From: RH-AL1 sp965249685
Lineage (GTDB): Bacteria; Pseudomonadota; Alphaproteobacteria; Rhizobiales; Beijerinckiaceae
DNA: 64,000 nucleotides
Direction: 5' to 3'
Assembly (NCBI GenBank): GCA_965249685.1
Contig: CBDFMN010000003.1
Span: forward strand, 620,001 to 684,000
Part shown: positions 9,085-18,549 of the stretch, in pieces
Numbering within the stretch: position 1 is the stretch's first letter
Layout of the letters: every line of letters starts with the position of its first letter
Made by a program: the position numbers and the translations under genes
Notes under the pieces: generated by a model
Database searches by the model: none
Told to the model about the DNA's origin: nothing
What the model saw: the letters and a program-made list of their open reading frames with translations, nothing else

Positions 9085-9204
9085 GAGCGACGCAGCAAAA
9101 AGGGTGCGGATCGGGTGGGCCGGCCCTATATCGGAGGGGTCGGGGCGCGCCGACCTCTGCCGTGCGAGTCGCCCCTTTTCCAGCATTCTCCATCCTCGGG
9201 TTTA

Positions 9205-11163
9205 ATGGCTTCCTTACCCCCATCGTCCCACGACCGCGCGCTTCGCCCGATCGGCAAGCCGCGGTTCGGCAACGTCGTCCAGAAGCTCCTTCCCTATGTC
9301 TGGCCGGCCACGCGCGCCGACCTTCGCCGCCGCATCTATGCGGCGCTCGTCTTCATGCTCATCGGCAAGCTCATCACGGTCGCCGTGCCCTATACGTTCA
9401 AATGGGCGACGGATGCCGTGACCGGCATCGCCCGCGGGCAGGATACCCATGCGGTCATCGGCCTGGCGCTCGGCCCGCTGATGCTGACGCTGCTGTACGG
9501 CGTCCTACGGGTCGTCATGGGCCTGACGACGCAGGCGCGTGACGCCCTCTTCGCCGCCGTCGCGATGAATGCCGTGCGCCGCCTGGCGCAGGAGGTCTTC
9601 GTCCACCTGCACCAGCTCTCGCTGCGGTTCCACCTCGAGCGCAAGACCGGCGGCCTGACCCGCGTGCTCGAGCGCGGCCGCAACGCGATCGAGACCATCG
9701 TGCGCGTGGTCATGCTGACCGCCGTGCCGACCGTCGTCGAGTTCGCGCTGATCCTCGTGGTGCTGTTCGTCCAGTTCGACGTGACCTATGTCGCGGTCGT
9801 CCTGGGGATGATCGTCGTCTACCTCGTCTACACGCTGCTGGCGACGAACTGGCGCATGTCGATCCGCCGCTCGATGAACGAGAGCGACACGGATGCCAAC
9901 ACCAAGGCCATCGACAGCCTGCTGAACTACGAGACCGTGAAGTATTTCGGCGCCGAGGGCCGCGAGGCGCAGCGCTACGACCGTTCCATGGCGCGGTACG
10001 AAGCGATGAGCATCAAGACCTACACGTCGCTCACCGTACTGAACGCGGGCCAGGCCATCATTTTCACGGCCGGCCTCACCGCCGTGATGATGATGAGCGT
10101 CGCGGGCGTCCGCAACGGCAGCCACAGCGTCGGCGACTTCGTCCTCGTCAACGCCATGATGATCCAGCTTTATCAGCCGCTCAACTTCATGGGCATGGTC
10201 TACCGCGAGGTGAAGCAGGCCACCATCGACATTGAAATGATGTTCGACGTGCTCGGCCAGAACGCCGAGATCAAGGACAAGCCGGGCGCTGCCGTGCTGC
10301 GCGTGCCGCGGGGGCACGTCCGCTTCGAGGACGTGGTGTTCCGCTACGAGCCCGGCCGCGAGATCCTGCGCGGGATCTCCTTCGAGGTTCTGCCCGGCAA
10401 GACCGTGGCGATCGTCGGGCCGTCGGGAGCCGGCAAATCGACTATCTCGCGCCTGCTGTTCCGGTTCTATGAACCGGCTTCCGGCCGCATCACGATCGAC
10501 GGGCAGGATATCGGCGAGGTCGCCCAGGCCTCGCTCCGCGAGAAGATCGGCATGGTCCCGCAGGATACCGTATTGTTCAACGATTCGATCGCCTACAACA
10601 TCCAGTATGGCCGCTGGGACGCGAGCCCGGCGGACGTGCGCGAGGCGGCGCGGCTGGCGCAGATCGATCGGTTCATCGAGGCGGCGCCGGGCGGCTTCGA
10701 CGCCCAGGTCGGCGAGCGCGGACTGAAGCTGTCAGGCGGCGAGAAGCAGCGCGTCGCCATCGCCCGCACCATCCTCAAAGGGCCGCCCATCCTCATCCTC
10801 GACGAGGCGACCTCGGCGCTCGATTCCCTCACCGAGCGCGAAATCCAGTCGGCGCTGGAGCGGGTCTCGCGCGGGCGCACGACGCTCGTCATCGCCCACC
10901 GCCTGTCGACGATCGTCGACGCGGACGAAATCCTCGTGCTCGACGCCGGTGTCATCGTCGAGCGCGGCACGCACGAGGCGCTGCTCAACCGTCGCGGCGT
11001 CTACGCCGCCATGTGGGATCGACAGCACCAGGTCGACGAGGCCGAAGAGACCCTGCGTCGGGCCCTAACCGCCGACGCGGCGCGGGCGGCGGGTCGTGCT
11101 GCCATCGAGGATATCCAGGACGAACGCGCCGACCAGCGGGCGGAGATGCCGGCCTCAGGCTAG
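9205..11163 (+). CDS. Atm1-type ABC exporter, fused permease and ATPase
   Basis: 652 residues from ATG 9205; a longer frame from GTG 9115 adds 30 residues unlike the family. The N-terminal half is a six-helix transmembrane domain containing NESDTDANTKAIDSL and NYETVKYF, signatures of the mitochondrial Atm1/ABCB7 group. The ATPase has Walker A GPSGAGKST, signature LSGGEKQR, Walker B ILILDEATSA and H-loop IAHRLST. Related transporters export glutathione-based or sulfur-containing compounds and support Fe-S protein maturation and metal tolerance. A homodimer is expected. No metal regulator is adjacent. Confidence 0.92.
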   Translation: MASLPPSSHDRALRPIGKPRFGNVVQKLLPYVWPATRADLRRRIYAALVFMLIGKLITVAVPYTFKWATDAVTGIARGQDTHAVIGLALGPLMLTLLYGVLRVVMGLTTQARDALFAAVAMNAVRRLAQEVFVHLHQLSLRFHLERKTGGLTRVLERGRNAIETIVRVVMLTAVPTVVEFALILVVLFVQFDVTYVAVVLGMIVVYLVYTLLATNWRMSIRRSMNESDTDANTKAIDSLLNYETVKYFGAEGREAQRYDRSMARYEAMSIKTYTSLTVLNAGQAIIFTAGLTAVMMMSVAGVRNGSHSVGDFVLVNAMMIQLYQPLNFMGMVYREVKQATIDIEMMFDVLGQNAEIKDKPGAAVLRVPRGHVRFEDVVFRYEPGREILRGISFEVLPGKTVAIVGPSGAGKSTISRLLFRFYEPASGRITIDGQDIGEVAQASLREKIGMVPQDTVLFNDSIAYNIQYGRWDASPADVREAARLAQIDRFIEAAPGGFDAQVGERGLKLSGGEKQRVAIARTILKGPPILILDEATSALDSLTEREIQSALERVSRGRTTLVIAHRLSTIVDADEILVLDAGVIVERGTHEALLNRRGVYAAMWDRQHQVDEAEETLRRALTADAARAAGRAAIEDIQDERADQRAEMPASG

Positions 11164-11276
11164 GACTTTCCGCCGCTTGCCGCTCCTGCTGGGCTTAGCG
11201 TAAGCGGGGACGGCCATCGGCACCCCGCCGGCGCGCACAACCCGCGACGAGGGTTACACACCGAGAGTTAGACGTC

Positions 11277-11975
11277 ATGTCCATGATCGATTCCATTCGG
11301 CGGCAGGTCGTCCCGATCCACCGGGAGGGTTATGTTTTCATCGCGATCTTCGCCGTGGCGACGGTCGCTCTCGCCTGGCTTTGGGAGCCGCTCGGATGGG
11401 TCGGCTTCATCCTGACCTGCTGGTGCGTTTATTTCTTCCGCGACCCCATGCGGCAGACGCCGATTGGCGAGGATATCGTCGTCTCGCCCGCCGACGGCAT
11501 CGTCTCATCGATCGGTTTCTACGTGCCGCCGCCGGAACTCGGCCTCGGCGCGGAGCCATTGCAGCGGATCTCCGTCTTTATGTCCGTCTTCGACTGCCAC
11601 GTGAACCGGATGCCGGTGGCCGGGCGGGTCGCGAAGATCGCCTACAAGCCGGGGATCTTCGTCAACGCAGACCTCGACAAGGCGAGCGAGGACAACGAAC
11701 GCAACTCGCTCATCATCGAGACGCCCCGCGGTCGATTCGGTGTCGTGCAGATCGCGGGCCTGGTCGCTCGCCGTATCGTCTGCTTCACGGAAGTCAACGC
11801 GATGCTCGGGGCTGGGGCACGCTTCGGTCTCATCCGCTTCGGCTCGCGCGTCGACGTCTACTTTCCCGGCGGCGTCCGGCCTCTGGTCGGGCTCGGCAGC
11901 AAGGCTATCGCTGGCGAGACGGTGCTGGCCGACTTTGCGGTCACAGGTGCCGTGCGGGTCTTCCGCGCGGCCTGA
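11277..11975 (+). CDS. psd: Phosphatidylserine decarboxylase proenzyme
   Basis: 232 residues, the short form of the enzyme. Converts phosphatidylserine to phosphatidylethanolamine at the inner membrane. Two N-terminal hydrophobic segments (about residues 20-55) anchor it; the catalytic His lies in SVFDCHVNRMPV. The chain is expected to self-cleave before the Ser of RFGSRVDVYFP (about residue 191) to make the pyruvoyl prosthetic group. pssA, the preceding enzyme in the pathway, follows 54 bp downstream, the usual alphaproteobacterial order. Confidence 0.95.
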   Translation: MSMIDSIRRQVVPIHREGYVFIAIFAVATVALAWLWEPLGWVGFILTCWCVYFFRDPMRQTPIGEDIVVSPADGIVSSIGFYVPPPELGLGAEPLQRISVFMSVFDCHVNRMPVAGRVAKIAYKPGIFVNADLDKASEDNERNSLIIETPRGRFGVVQIAGLVARRIVCFTEVNAMLGAGARFGLIRFGSRVDVYFPGGVRPLVGLGSKAIAGETVLADFAVTGAVRVFRAA

Positions 11976-12029
11976 GGGCGGCGCGGCAACCCTTGTTCCG
12001 CCATGGCGCTGCCCGTATGGTCGCGGCGC

Positions 12030-12911
12030 ATGAACAGCTTAAACCTTCACGCGCCGGGTTTCGGCCCCGAGCCTACCGGACAGGGGCCGGAGGGTAAGGT
12101 CCCCGCACGTCGCCGCCGCTTCCGCGCGGTGCCGATCCGCCTCGTCCTGCCGAACCTGGTGACGCTGCTCGCCCTGTCGATGGGATTGACGTCGATCCGA
12201 TTCGCGGTGGAAGGCAAGTTCGAGATCGCCGTGGTGGCCATCATCATCGCCGCCATTCTGGACGGCCTCGACGGCCGCCTCGCGCGGGCTATCCGTGGCA
12301 CCTCACGCTTTGGCGAAGAACTCGATTCGCTTGCCGACTTCGTCGATTTCGGCGTGGCCCCGGCCTTCATCCTCTATTTCTCAAGCCTGCAGCAGATCAA
12401 GAGTTTCGGCTGGTTCGCGGCCCTCGTCTTCGCCATCGCGGCGGCGCTGCGCCTGGCCCGCTTCAACGTCATGCTCGAAGACCCTGACAAACCTGCCTGG
12501 CACGGGCATTTCTTCACGGGCATGCCGGCTCCCGCCGGTGCCATCGTCGGCTTGCTGCCGCTCTACCTCCACCTCTCCGCCTTCGGCCTGCCCGGCCCGA
12601 AGCTACCGGTGCAGGTGGAGATCGCCTATGTGATCCTCGTCGCCGTCTTGATGGCGAGCCGTATCCCGCATTTCTCGGGCAAGAAGATCGGACGCATCCC
12701 GCGCGAGTACGTCATCGTCGTGCTGTTCGTCGTCGCGGCGTTGCTGCTCCTGCTTGCCACGTTCCCAATGGAAATGATGATCGGCCTCTCGCTCTGCTAT
12801 CTCGCGACGATCCCCTGGGCCATCCGTCGGTTCCTCGCCTACGAGCGGGCGGACGAAACCCGGCTGGCGACGGGCGCCGCGTCCCTGCGTCCCGTCGCGC
12901 CGACGACCTGA
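12030..12911 (+). CDS. pssA: CDP-diacylglycerol--serine O-phosphatidyltransferase
   Basis: 293 residues. Makes phosphatidylserine from CDP-diacylglycerol and serine; psd just upstream then decarboxylates it. The CDP-alcohol phosphotransferase motif DG-x2-AR-x8-G-x3-D-x3-D is perfect (begins DGRLARA, about residue 80). Several transmembrane helices follow, ending before a charged C terminus. ATG 12030 is preferred because it leaves the usual basic N-terminal region ahead of the first helix; ATG 12003 would add nine residues. Confidence 0.93.
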   Translation: MNSLNLHAPGFGPEPTGQGPEGKVPARRRRFRAVPIRLVLPNLVTLLALSMGLTSIRFAVEGKFEIAVVAIIIAAILDGLDGRLARAIRGTSRFGEELDSLADFVDFGVAPAFILYFSSLQQIKSFGWFAALVFAIAAALRLARFNVMLEDPDKPAWHGHFFTGMPAPAGAIVGLLPLYLHLSAFGLPGPKLPVQVEIAYVILVAVLMASRIPHFSGKKIGRIPREYVIVVLFVVAALLLLLATFPMEMMIGLSLCYLATIPWAIRRFLAYERADETRLATGAASLRPVAPTT

Positions 12912-13098
12912 TGGCCGGCGGAGTTCACAAACCGGTCTGCAGCGGTTACACATCCTCATTATCGATGAGGTCTGGGAAACGCGGCACACGTTTTCCGGAC
13001 CTTTCTCGCGTGATGAGCGATAATTTCGAAGGCAAGTCTGCCGGGAGAGGTGGCTTGCGCCGACCAGCCTTCCCGCGGTCGGTACACCAAGGATAGAA

Positions 13099-13317
13099 AT
13101 GTCGAAAGAAGAACTGCTTGAGTTCCCCGGGACGGTCGCGGAATTGCTTCCCAACGCCACGTTTCGCGTCAAACTCGAGAACGACCACGAGATCATCGCC
13201 CATACCGCCGGTAAGATGCGCAAGAACCGCATCCGCGTGCTGACGGGCGACAAGGTGCTGGTCGAGATGACGCCCTATGACCTGACCAAGGGCCGCATCA
13301 CCTACCGCTTCAAATAG
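13099..13317 (+). CDS. infA: Translation initiation factor IF-1
   Basis: 72 residues, exactly the family length, forming one S1-type OB fold (EFPGTVAELLPNATFRVKLE to KGRITYRFK). Binds the 30S A site during initiation. It has its own leader: the 187-bp gap after pssA contains a small inverted repeat, CCTCAT-N5-ATGAGG (12954-12970), and a GATAAT (13019-13024) for which I could find no matching -35. It begins an infA-maf-yacG cluster common in this order. Confidence 0.98.
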   Translation: MSKEELLEFPGTVAELLPNATFRVKLENDHEIIAHTAGKMRKNRIRVLTGDKVLVEMTPYDLTKGRITYRFK

Positions 13318-13334
13318 GCGGCGGGCGCAGCGAC

Positions 13335-13988
13335 ATGGCCGCCGCCCCCGAGAGTTTCAAGCTGGTTCTCGCCTCGGCCTCGCCGCGGCGCATGGCGCTG
13401 CTGCAGCAGATCGGCTTCGAGCCGGACGCTCTGCTGCCGGCCGATATCGACGAGGTCCCCCGGAAGGGCGAGTCGCCGCGCTCGCTTGCGGTCCGGCTCG
13501 CCGACGAGAAGGCCGCAGCCGCTGCCAAGGTCCTCCGTACGCGCCCCGAACTTGCCGGCGCCTACCTCATCGCCGCCGACACGGTGGTGAGCGTCGGCCG
13601 TCGCATCCTGCCCAAATGCGAACTGGCGGAAGAGGCCGACCAGTGCCTGCGCCTGCTTTCAGGGCGCGCCCATCGTGTCCATACCGGTCTCTGCCTGCTC
13701 ACGCCGAAGGGCGCGGCGCGGCGTAAGATCGTCGAGTCGCGCGTGCGGTTCAAACGGCTCTCCGGCGCGGAGATGGACGCCTATCTCGCCAGCGGGGAAT
13801 GGCGCGGCAAGGCCGGTGGCTACGCCATCCAAGGGCGCGCCGGCGCTTTCGTCATCAAGCTCGTGGGCTCCTATTCCTGCGTCGTCGGCCTGCCGCTGTA
13901 CGAGACGATGGTCCTGCTCGGTGGCGAGGGCGTGCGGCCGCACGGCTCATGGCAGCCAGCGGCCGCACCCTTGCAAGCCGTCGAGTGA
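13335..13988 (+). CDS. maf: Maf family nucleoside triphosphate pyrophosphatase
   Basis: 217 residues. The Maf signature ASASPRRMALL (about residues 13-23), the central AADTVVSVG and a GKAGGYAIQGRAG segment are all present. Maf proteins hydrolyse non-canonical or surplus nucleoside triphosphates (dTTP/UTP type or m7GTP type); which subfamily this belongs to I cannot settle by eye. Its stop overlaps the preferred GTG start of yacG as GTGA. Confidence 0.92.
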   Translation: MAAAPESFKLVLASASPRRMALLQQIGFEPDALLPADIDEVPRKGESPRSLAVRLADEKAAAAAKVLRTRPELAGAYLIAADTVVSVGRRILPKCELAEEADQCLRLLSGRAHRVHTGLCLLTPKGAARRKIVESRVRFKRLSGAEMDAYLASGEWRGKAGGYAIQGRAGAFVIKLVGSYSCVVGLPLYETMVLLGGEGVRPHGSWQPAAAPLQAVE

Positions 13989-14194
13989 GGCGGCGCTTGA
14001 CGAGCGAGCCCCCCGCCACACCCGTACCGCAGCCACCGCCTAGGCCGTGCCCGATCTGCGGCAAGCCGCTCGCGAGCGGTTTCGCGCCTTTCTGCTCCAG
14101 GCGCTGCGCGGATGTCGACCTGCACCGCTGGCTGGGCGGCGTCTACGCGGTTCCGGCCGAGCCCGTGGTCGACGAGCCCGGCGAGGAGACCTAA
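13985..14194 (+). CDS. yacG: DNA gyrase inhibitor YacG, zinc-binding
   Basis: About 69 residues with a single zinc site: CPIC, then FCSRRCADVDLHRWL (Cys4, C-x2-C-x11-C-x3-C). E. coli YacG binds GyrB and inhibits gyrase. Possible starts are GTG 13985, overlapping the maf stop as GTGA, or TTG 13997; an ATG at 13949 would overlap maf by 40 bp and is less likely. The N-terminal stretch is proline-rich and the C terminus acidic, as usual in the family. Confidence 0.85.
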   Translation: MRRRLTSEPPATPVPQPPPRPCPICGKPLASGFAPFCSRRCADVDLHRWLGGVYAVPAEPVVDEPGEET

Positions 14195-14261
14195 CCCGCG
14201 ACGGACACGTCGCACCGATGCCTTTTCTCGCCCTTTGTCTCCCTTTCAAGGCGGGTCCGCC

Positions 14262-15056
14262 GTGTTCTTCTTCCTATCCAAGCTCCTCGGCGCCGTCTTC
14301 CAGCCCGTCAACTTCATCGCGCTCGCCTTCGGCGCAGGTCTCCTTCTGTGGCTGGTCGGCTGGCCCCGCACGGGGCGCGCCATGGTTGGGGTCAGCACAA
14401 TCGTCCTTCTCGTCTGCTGCTTCTCGCCGCTAAGCTCCGCGCTTCTGCGCCTGTTGGAGGACCGTTTTCCCAATCCGCCGCAGGACATGGCCGCGCCTGC
14501 CGGCATTATCGTCCTGGGTGGCGCCATGAACGAGGAGATGAGCCAGGCGCGCGGCGAGTTCAGCATGAACCAGGCGGCGAGCCGTATGACGGCAGGCGTA
14601 GCTTTGGCCCTCCGCTTCCCCACGGCGCGCCTGGTTTTCACCGGCGGTTCCGCCGACGTGCGGCAGGTTGGCCTCGACGAGGCGGAAGGAGCGCGACGCC
14701 TGTGGTTGAGCCTCGGCGTACCGGAGGCGCGGATGAGCTTCGAGGCCAAATCGCGCAACACGTTTGAGAACGCGGTCTTCACCCGCGCCCTCGTCCGGCC
14801 CAAGCCCGGCGAGACCTGGCTGCTGGTGACGTCGGCCTGGCACATGCCGCGCTCGATGGGTATCTTCCGCCGCGCCGGCTTCACCGTGACCGCCTATGCC
14901 ACTGACTACCGCACCTTCGGTGACGCGCGAGACTGGCGGCTATCAGCCAATGCGCTTGACTCGCTCGAGCGCCTCGACATCGCCGTCCACGAGTGGATCG
15001 GTCTTGCCGCCTATGCGCTGACCGGCAAGACCGACGCGCTGTTCCCCGCACCCTGA
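14262..15056 (+). CDS. YdcF family (DUF218) membrane protein
   Basis: 264 residues from GTG 14262, which follows AAGGCGGG. Two N-terminal transmembrane helices (about residues 10-55) precede a DUF218 Rossmann-like domain: IIVLGGAM, LVFTGGSAD, an SRNTFENAVF motif and LLVTSAWHMPRSMGIFR. These are hallmarks of the ElyC/SanA/YdcF group, linked to envelope polymer metabolism in other bacteria. The substrate is unknown. Its 3' end overlaps the convergent trmFO by 46 bp. Confidence 0.85.
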   Translation: MFFFLSKLLGAVFQPVNFIALAFGAGLLLWLVGWPRTGRAMVGVSTIVLLVCCFSPLSSALLRLLEDRFPNPPQDMAAPAGIIVLGGAMNEEMSQARGEFSMNQAASRMTAGVALALRFPTARLVFTGGSADVRQVGLDEAEGARRLWLSLGVPEARMSFEAKSRNTFENAVFTRALVRPKPGETWLLVTSAWHMPRSMGIFRRAGFTVTAYATDYRTFGDARDWRLSANALDSLERLDIAVHEWIGLAAYALTGKTDALFPAP

Positions 15057-16468
15057 TCGGCCGCAAGGCGGCCATCAAGCCAGGCGTCGAGATCAACGCC
15101 CGCGCGCCGGCTCAGCGCCCGCTTGCGGGCAACACCTTTCTCCGGGCCCCGCAGGCGCTTGCCTCCTTCGCCGACGAGCGGCTCGACGCTGGGCGGGAAC
15201 AGGCCGAAATTGACGTTCATCGGCTGGAAGGAGGAGGGGCCGGCGTCGATGCTCTCGATGTGGCCGCCGGTGATGTGGTTGATGAGGGCGCCGATCGCGG
15301 TCGTGGGCGGCGGCATCGCGAAGCACTCGCCGCGCCGGTCGGCGGCCGCGAGGCGTCCGACGATCAGGCCGATGGCGGCGCTCTCGACATAGCCCTCGCA
15401 TCCCGTGATCTGCCCGGCGAAACGCAAGCGGGGCAGGGCGCGCAGGCGAAATTGCGCGTCGAGCACCCTTGGCGCATTAAGAAACGTGTTGCGGTGCATG
15501 CCGCCGAGCCGGGCGAAGCGGGCCTGCTCCAGGCCGGGTACGCCCTGGAAGACCGCCGCCTGCGGCGCATGCCTCATCTTCGTTTGAAAACCGACCATGT
15601 TGTAGAGCGTGCCGAGCGCATTGTCCTGGCGAAGCTGCACGACGGCATAGGGCTTGACGCCGGGCGCGTGCGGGTTGGTCAGGCCGACGGGCTTCATCGG
15701 GCCGAACCGCAGGGTTTCACGGCCACGCGCGGCCATCACCTCGATCGGCAGGCAGCCGTTGAAATAGGGTGTCGCTGCATCGTGCAGCGTGGTGACGCAA
15801 TCGGCCACGAGCAGCGCGTCGACGAAAGCGTCGTAAGCCTCGCGCGAGAGCGGGCAATTGATGTAGTCCGCGCCGGTGCCGCCCGGGCCGGCCTTGTCGT
15901 AGCGCGACTGAAACCAGGCTTTCGACAGGTCGATCGAGTCGCGGTGGACGACGGGTGCGATAGCATCGAAAAAGGCGAGATCGCGCTCGCCGGTCAAATC
16001 CTGGATCGCGGCGGCGAGCGAAGGCGAGGTGAGCGGCCCCGTCGCCACGACGACATTGTCCCAGGCGTGCGGTGGCAGGCCCTCGACCTCGCCCCGCGCG
16101 ATCGTCACCAAGGGGTGCTCGCCAAGCCGGGCGGTGATGGTGGCGGAGAAGGCCTCGCGGTCGACGGCCAGGGCGCCGCCGGCGGGCACCTGGTTGGAGT
16201 CGGCCGCCGCCATCACGACAGAGTTCATCCGACGCATCTCGCGGTGGAGCACGCCGACCGCGTTCGTCTCGGCATCGTCGGAACGCAGCGAATTGGAGCA
16301 GACGAGTTCGGCGAGCCCCTCGCCGCGGTGAGCTTCGGTGCCGCGATGCGGACGCATCTCGTGGAGGATGACGGGAACGCCGGTCTGCGCGATCTGCCAG
16401 GCGGCTTCCGTACCGGCGAGACCGCCGCCGATCACATGGATCGCGGCCGGTCGGAGTCTATCGAACAT
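15011..16468 (-). CDS. trmFO: Methylenetetrahydrofolate--tRNA-(uracil-54-C5)-methyltransferase
   Basis: 485 residues. Forms ribothymidine at position 54 of tRNAs using methylenetetrahydrofolate and FAD, in place of SAM-dependent TrmA. The N-terminal FAD-binding loop is VIGGGLAGTEAA; it is followed by LHEMRP and ELVCSNSLRSDD, and later EGYVESAAIGL and the MNVNFGLFPP segment, all typical of TrmFO. The last 15 or so codons lie across the end of the YdcF gene on the other strand. Confidence 0.95.
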   Translation of the reverse strand: MFDRLRPAAIHVIGGGLAGTEAAWQIAQTGVPVILHEMRPHRGTEAHRGEGLAELVCSNSLRSDDAETNAVGVLHREMRRMNSVVMAAADSNQVPAGGALAVDREAFSATITARLGEHPLVTIARGEVEGLPPHAWDNVVVATGPLTSPSLAAAIQDLTGERDLAFFDAIAPVVHRDSIDLSKAWFQSRYDKAGPGGTGADYINCPLSREAYDAFVDALLVADCVTTLHDAATPYFNGCLPIEVMAARGRETLRFGPMKPVGLTNPHAPGVKPYAVVQLRQDNALGTLYNMVGFQTKMRHAPQAAVFQGVPGLEQARFARLGGMHRNTFLNAPRVLDAQFRLRALPRLRFAGQITGCEGYVESAAIGLIVGRLAAADRRGECFAMPPPTTAIGALINHITGGHIESIDAGPSSFQPMNVNFGLFPPSVEPLVGEGGKRLRGPEKGVARKRALSRRAGVDLDAWLDGRLAADQGAGNSASVLPVSA

Positions 16469-16667
16469 TGCGCGAGTATATGGACGTGCTGCCGGCTCTG
16501 CAAGGATAGCGCTTGAGGGGCAGCGTCAACGATGCGCCCGCCGAATGCCTCCCGTTATCATCGGATATTACAACGCCTGCCTCCTGTAACTATCCGCCCC
16601 TCTGTTGGTTTAGAGCCTACCGGTACGTCACGAAACTCGATCGGGCCGCCGGCAGCAGGAGTTGCGA

Positions 16668-16901
16668 ATGACCATTTTCGCCAAGGTTATGACGGTAACC
16701 TTTATCGGGCTTGTTGCCACCGCGCCGCTCGCTTCAGCGGAGGAAAGCCTGGGTTCGACAATTCCGGGGACCGCCAAGAGCGAACCACCACGCGGCGACA
16801 GCGCGCTCGACAAGGCATCGATTGGCGACACTGGCGGAACGCTAAAGAGCGAGCACGGCGGCGATACGACCCTTGATAAGTCGATCGACTCGAAACGCTA
16901 G
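16668..16901 (+). CDS. Small exported protein with an internal repeat
   Basis: 77 residues from ATG 16668, which follows AGGAG; a TTG at 16662 is too close to that site. A signal peptide (about residues 1-25, ending PLASAEE) leads to a short hydrophilic, probably disordered mature chain. That chain holds two copies of one unit: GTAKSEPPRGDSALDKASI and GTLKSEHGGDTTLDKSI. No cysteine and no recognised domain. A strong terminator follows directly, so it is probably a single-gene transcript and a real gene despite its size. Confidence 0.65.
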   Translation: MTIFAKVMTVTFIGLVATAPLASAEESLGSTIPGTAKSEPPRGDSALDKASIGDTGGTLKSEHGGDTTLDKSIDSKR

Positions 16902-16917
16902 ATCCAAGTGCGTCCGT

Positions 16918-16950
16918 AAGCCCCCCGAGCGGCATCGAGGGGCTTCTTTG
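16918..16950 (+). terminator. Intrinsic terminator after the small repeat protein
   Basis: AAGCCCC (16918-16924) pairs with GGGGCTT (16939-16945), and an inner CGA/TCG pairing extends the stem past one mismatch around a short loop; CTTTG follows. It lies 17 bp after the stop and ahead of the convergent porin. Confidence 0.7.
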
Positions 16951-16975
16951 ATAAGCCAGGACGGTTCCGCTATCC

Positions 16976-18493
16976 CTAGAAAAACAAGATCGAGCCGGCC
17001 GAGACCGTGTTGCCGCTGGCCTGATTTCCGTTCTGAGACGTCGATACGGAATGAACGAATTCCGCCTGCAGGTTGACCCAGGTCGTCAGCTTGTAACGCA
17101 GCGCCCCAAGATAAGACTCGTTCTTACGGACCAGCGCCCCCTGGGTGATGATTGCCCGGTCAAAGGCGGTAGGGTCGAGATAGCTGACGCCATAGCTGCC
17201 CGCGACGGTCAATTTCGTCGTCAGGTCGTAGGCGGCTTGGCCGTAGCCACCATAGGACGTGCGCTTGTTGCCGACGGGATCGATGCCGTCCAGGAAAAGG
17301 CCCGTGGTGCCAAGACCTTGCCCGTAGTAGCCGTAGCCCACCAGCGTCAGACGACCGATTTCCAGCTTGCCGCCGGCGTCGACGCCGTAGCTGGTTGTCG
17401 ACTGGCCACCGGGAAGAGCGTCTCCGAAGCGCCCGGCCTTGAAGTTTTGCGTGACACCGTCCAGCCAAGCGGTGAGTTTCGCTTCCGGCGCGATAGCGCC
17501 GATGTATTTCAGCTTGCCCTGAAACTGCGGGGTGTCGTGCTGTCTGAGATTGCCGGACAGACCCGAGAAGTTCGCTTGGTTCAGGGGAGACAGGGCGGCC
17601 ACATTGAGCGTCAGCCCGTTATAGTCGGGAGTGGTGTAGCTGAGCTGCGGCAGGAAGTCCGCGTAGACGTAGCCGAGGCCGATGCGGCCCAGTGCGGTAT
17701 TCGCCGGGGCTGCGTTGCCGCCCGCCGCCCCCGCCGATCCGACGCCGAAGATGGTAAAGTCGTTCAGGATGGCGTCGCTGCCGAAAAGGCCGATGTCGCG
17801 ACCGCCCTTGAACGTGCCGATCTCCGCGTTGCCGACCGTGGCGAAGATCTGGCGGAAGTCGACGCCCGACGAGGCCAGGGCCTGCGGAACGCCGCCGTTG
17901 TTGGCCCCGATACCGCCCTGGCCACCCAGATTGATACCGGGATAGACGCCGAAGGTGACGCCGATATCAAAGCCCTCCTGCCGCGTCGCCGCGTTAAGAA
18001 TGAAGGCTGCAGGCAGAAGACCGTTCCGGGACGAATAGGAGCCTGACGCCTCGCCCGGGCCGGCAAGGAAACGGCTGCCGAGCGCAAGGCCGCCGGCGAT
18101 CGGCTGGCCGGTACGGTTGCTGCCCCCAAAGTCCTGCACGCCGAAGGCGTTGACGTTGCCGGACAAGGTTACGTCGACGTCGCCGACGCGCACACCGATG
18201 CCTCGGTCTTTCACCTTCAAGACGCGGACGATGTCGTCTTCCACAGGAAGTAGTTTTATTCCCTCCTTCGTCACGATGCGCCTGGTGACCGGTCGTGGCG
18301 ACTCGTCCCTGACGCGGACCTCGACGGCATGTTTCGCTTTGAAGTTGCGATACTCTGTTTTCGACAGAACACCCTTTTGGCGCAGGCGATCGAGAAGCTC
18401 GTCCGTGACATCGGCGTGCGCCACGGCCGTCGTCGAGACTAATGATGCAAGAGCCGCACTCGCAAGCAGGTGTTTCTTGAACCTAAGACGCAT
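16976..18493 (-). CDS. Outer membrane porin
   Basis: 505 residues. A signal peptide (about residues 1-27, ending AVAHADV) is followed by a charged, probably coiled region (DELLDRLRQKGVLSK) and then a long alternating beta-strand region rich in Gly and aromatic residues, ending in Phe (AGSILFF), the outer-membrane barrel-insertion signal. The length and N-terminal periplasmic segment suit a trimeric general or substrate-specific porin of alphaproteobacteria. Substrate unknown. A predicted promoter and a palindromic element lie upstream. Confidence 0.85.
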   Translation of the reverse strand: MRLRFKKHLLASAALASLVSTTAVAHADVTDELLDRLRQKGVLSKTEYRNFKAKHAVEVRVRDESPRPVTRRIVTKEGIKLLPVEDDIVRVLKVKDRGIGVRVGDVDVTLSGNVNAFGVQDFGGSNRTGQPIAGGLALGSRFLAGPGEASGSYSSRNGLLPAAFILNAATRQEGFDIGVTFGVYPGINLGGQGGIGANNGGVPQALASSGVDFRQIFATVGNAEIGTFKGGRDIGLFGSDAILNDFTIFGVGSAGAAGGNAAPANTALGRIGLGYVYADFLPQLSYTTPDYNGLTLNVAALSPLNQANFSGLSGNLRQHDTPQFQGKLKYIGAIAPEAKLTAWLDGVTQNFKAGRFGDALPGGQSTTSYGVDAGGKLEIGRLTLVGYGYYGQGLGTTGLFLDGIDPVGNKRTSYGGYGQAAYDLTTKLTVAGSYGVSYLDPTAFDRAIITQGALVRKNESYLGALRYKLTTWVNLQAEFVHSVSTSQNGNQASGNTVSAGSILFF

Positions 18494-18549
18494 ATCGCTC
18501 CCCCCCGGGCGTTGTTCAAGCTGTCGTTCCCGACGCTCAAATCTTTTCT

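Noticed and set aside
12954..12970. CCTCAT-N5-ATGAGG as a terminator of pssA
   Set aside because: The stem is only 6 bp and no T-run follows.
18514..18529. Second GTTC...GTTC pair upstream of the porin
   Set aside because: The spacing is 8 bases, not 7, and a porin is not an expected SOS gene.
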